The notes under the pieces were generated by a model, which was given only the letters and a program-made list of their open reading frames with translations, searched no databases and had not been told where the DNA came from. Both the position numbers and the translations under genes were made by a program. From Candidatus Uhrbacteria bacterium (lineage in GTDB: Bacteria; Patescibacteriota; Patescibacteriia; UBA9934), in contig JAUYIW010000002.1 in NCBI GenBank assembly GCA_030688135.1, forward strand, positions 1 through 6,566: a DNA stretch of 6,566 nucleotides. The letters are read 5' to 3'. Of the stretch, positions 5,003 to 6,566 are shown in pieces (the first letter of the stretch is position 1; each line of letters opens with the position of its first letter).

Positions 5003-6566
5003 TCAGAATTTTAGACTGCTGTTGAGTGAAATTAGCGCGCTAATCTCTGCCGGTGATAGACTTTCATCTCCGGAGTTTCTTCTCTTAGTTGCGATTTCGG
5101 CAATTGTGACTCCCCCGGTTAATGCTTCATTAGACATTACCAAGTATAACTTATTGATTGGACTATTACGCCATGCCTTAATTCCACGAACGCGCTCTTC
5201 ATACGCACTAGCTTCTAGCAATGCAATTTTATCTTTGATTTTCTGTGCCGACTCAACCGGATCGCTGGCGAAACGTCTGAATTCTTCCGGAGTCATCGCG
5301 CCAAGTACCTCAACTGGCCCCATTAACTTAGGAACAAACTTCACATCTTGTATTATTCCAACCGCCTGCGGAGGAGCACTTTGCACAGTAAGCTTTGCCC
5401 TTGCCTTTGTAGGTAGATTTTTTGCCTTTCGAAGTTTTTCTTGATCTATCTTTCCTTCCTGAGCTTGCAACTCTTCAAGCTTTGTTCGAGCTGCACTAAC
5501 CTGAGCGTTTGGCGCTGGCGTGTCGGTTAGCTTGTCCAAAGTTTTGCCAGTAGTAACAGCGTGGCGGTTATTAAGAAGATCCATTTCTCTTGCCTGTACG
5601 CTCTGTGCTGACGTTTCACTGTCATCCTGAATATTTGAGCTTTTACCCCTCACCTCCTGCTCTTTCCTGTACCCTTCTTCATGAATCTTACGTGCGCTTT
5701 CAAGTGCCAACATAACCGTATCTAGATCTGCTCCAGAAATACCATGTTTATCGCGCAATAATTGCTCTGTGCGCAAAGGCTCGCGCACCCCCCTAACGTG
5801 AGCACGCGCGACTTCTGCAAATACTTTTTTTGCAATTCGCTTCTTTTTGAAAACTTCGATAACCGGGCCAAGCGCTTTGTTTACCTTTTCTTCAAGGCGC
5901 TTTTTAAATTCTGCGTTATCTATTACATCTGATTTCTTTAGAGCATTTTCATGATGCATCGCCTCGGCCTTCTCTGAATCGCTAAGCATTGATCCGGAAA
6001 TAACAGGCACGGTTGCCGCTAGCGCATGCGTTACAGATTTTGCCGGCAAACTATTCTTTGGGTCGCGTGGCTTGATCTCGATGACATGTTCAATCGCCTC
6101 CTCCCCTTTCAAATGGGAGGTTTCCACCACGGCACGCAAGGGCGGATAAGCCTTTGGCTTAGGGAGGGGTTTTGGTTTTGAAACCGACTTTAGATTTTCG
6201 GCTTCCTGACTTGGCGAAGAGATCCTTCGACTCAACGGAATACCCTCGCTCAGGATGACAACTTTGTTGTCACTTTCCCGCGCCTCAGATTTCAACGGAG
6301 GCGTGTCGTCCTTAAACTCATCAAGTAATTTGCGAAGGTCATCTTTTGATAAGTACTTTGGCTCATCGCCTTCCGGCTTAACCTCTTTAGCGATCTCTCT
6401 AACCTCTACGCCATCAGAATTAACCTCTTCGGCATTTTGTATAACTTCTTTATTCTCGCTTCCCTGACTTTCTGACTTCTGACTTGGCGAAGAGATCCTT
6501 CGACTCAACGGAATACCCTCGCTCAGGATGACAACTTTGTTGTCACTTTCTGACTTTCCGACTTTA
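5003..6566 (-). CDS. Conserved-looking hypothetical protein with in-frame repeats, 5' end beyond the window
   Basis: The frame is open from the right edge (first full codon at 6565) to a TGA stop at 5005-5003: 520 visible residues. A TTG at 6508 could start a 501-residue protein, but it lies inside a repeat and the frame stays open upstream, so the true start is probably outside. Residues below count from that TTG. The first 150 residues are charged, low-complexity and Pro-rich, and contain repeat-derived sequence (78-101, and about 115-137). A helical region at 200-275 includes 'KRIAKKVFAEVARAHVRGVR' and 'RTEQLLRDKHGISGADL'. A linker precedes a compact C-terminal domain (about 395-501) with 'LGAMTPEEFRRFASDP', 'KIKDKIALLEASAYEERVRG' and 'IKAWRNSPINKLYLVMSNEA'. 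No membrane segment or catalytic motif is seen. It precedes the PrgI gene by 97 bases on the same strand, so it may serve the secretion machine; function unknown. Confidence 0.82.
   Translation of the reverse strand, partial: KVGKSESDNKVVILSEGIPLSRRISSPSQKSESQGSENKEVIQNAEEVNSDGVEVREIAKEVKPEGDEPKYLSKDDLRKLLDEFKDDTPPLKSEARESDNKVVILSEGIPLSRRISSPSQEAENLKSVSKPKPLPKPKAYPPLRAVVETSHLKGEEAIEHVIEIKPRDPKNSLPAKSVTHALAATVPVISGSMLSDSEKAEAMHHENALKKSDVIDNAEFKKRLEEKVNKALGPVIEVFKKKRIAKKVFAEVARAHVRGVREPLRTEQLLRDKHGISGADLDTVMLALESARKIHEEGYRKEQEVRGKSSNIQDDSETSAQSVQAREMDLLNNRHAVTTGKTLDKLTDTPAPNAQVSAARTKLEELQAQEGKIDQEKLRKAKNLPTKARAKLTVQSAPPQAVGIIQDVKFVPKLMGPVEVLGAMTPEEFRRFASDPVESAQKIKDKIALLEASAYEERVRGIKAWRNSPINKLYLVMSNEALTGGVTIAEIATKRRNSGDESLSPAEISALISLNSSLKF
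6100..6167. repeat. Palindromic repeat-like unit inside the hypothetical gene
   Basis: cctccc (6100-6105) pairs with gggagg at 6115-6120, giving a hairpin with ttt/aaa inside, and can equally pair with gggagg at 6162-6167. The 15-base palindrome taagcc-ttt-ggctta lies at 6147-6161. It resembles small dispersed elements usually found between genes, yet the whole unit is open in the coding frame and gives a Pro/Lys-rich stretch ('PLPKPKAYPPLRAVVETSH'). Confidence 0.55.
6206..6277. repeat. 72-bp repeat copy A, in frame inside the hypothetical gene
   Basis: Identical over 72 bases to 6479-6550. It occupies exactly 24 codons (residues 78-101 counted from the TTG at 6508), and the copies are 273 bases (91 codons) apart, so both are read in the same frame. 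It contains a perfect 17-base hairpin (tgacaac-ttt-gttgtca, 6256-6272) and inverted halves atcct ... aggat. It resembles the dispersed 'CATCCTGAGCGA ... TCGAAGGATCTC' repeat seen in many genomes (recollection). Confidence 0.9.
6479..6550. repeat. 72-bp repeat copy B at the N-terminal side of the hypothetical gene
   Basis: Identical to 6206-6277. The heptamer ctgactt occurs at its left edge (6479-6485) and again immediately across its right edge (6550-6556), and further near-copies occur at 6464-6478 and 6558-6565. This could be a target-site duplication or a local micro-repeat expansion. The TTG at 6508 falls within it. Confidence 0.9.

Noticed and set aside
5022..5444. Plus-strand 140-residue frame opposite the hypothetical gene, and a similar one at 6255-6467.
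   Set aside because: Both are Ser/Leu/Ala-rich shadows of the helical, charged minus-strand protein.
6000..6045. A membrane helix in the hypothetical protein around 'THALAATVPVISGSML'.
   Set aside because: The hydrophobic stretch is too short and is flanked by polar residues, so a membrane span is unlikely.

Overview
The window looks like part of a chromosome from an uncultured Candidate Phyla Radiation (Patescibacteria) bacterium. The main reason is the minus-strand order PrgI-family protein, TraC-like protein, VirB4-type ATPase, small membrane-anchored protein. This is a recurrent type IV secretion-like module of that group, and the proteins read like CPR versions (recognised by eye, not by a search). 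TGA is used as a normal stop at the end of the rightmost gene, so the recoded Gracilibacteria/Absconditabacteria code is unlikely. The exact phylum cannot be told from this window.

Layout, right to left, the direction in which every recognised gene is transcribed. (1) 6565-5003: a long, charged, apparently soluble protein of unknown function, open through the right edge. Its N-terminal part contains two identical 72-bp repeat copies read in frame, plus a second palindromic repeat-like unit. (2) 4905-4438: PrgI/VirB3-like two-helix membrane protein. (3) 4269-3562: TraC-like protein resembling the N-terminal part of VirB4. (4) 3486-1474: VirB4-type ATPase with Walker A and B motifs. (5) 1465-923: single-pass membrane protein whose outer domain may be VirB8/NTF2-like. 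(6) 909-856: nested inverted repeat that could end the transcript. (7) 825-411: non-coding island of dispersed palindromic repeats. (8) 385-1: 5' part of a ComF-family gene running off the left edge.

Genes 2-5 probably form the motor and inner-membrane part of one envelope-spanning machine. PrgI would be the membrane docking partner of the ATPase, the TraC-like protein a detached VirB4-like regulatory or docking domain, and the small bitopic protein a periplasm-side scaffold. No VirB6, VirD4, VirB10, relaxase or pilin is visible here. The ComF homologue next door fits DNA uptake as one possible purpose, but that is inference.

The most unusual points are the intergenic-style repeats captured in frame by the rightmost gene, the 83-bp identical repeats beside comF, and a 19-nt start-site motif shared by the PrgI and VirB4 genes, neither of which has a normal Shine-Dalgarno sequence.
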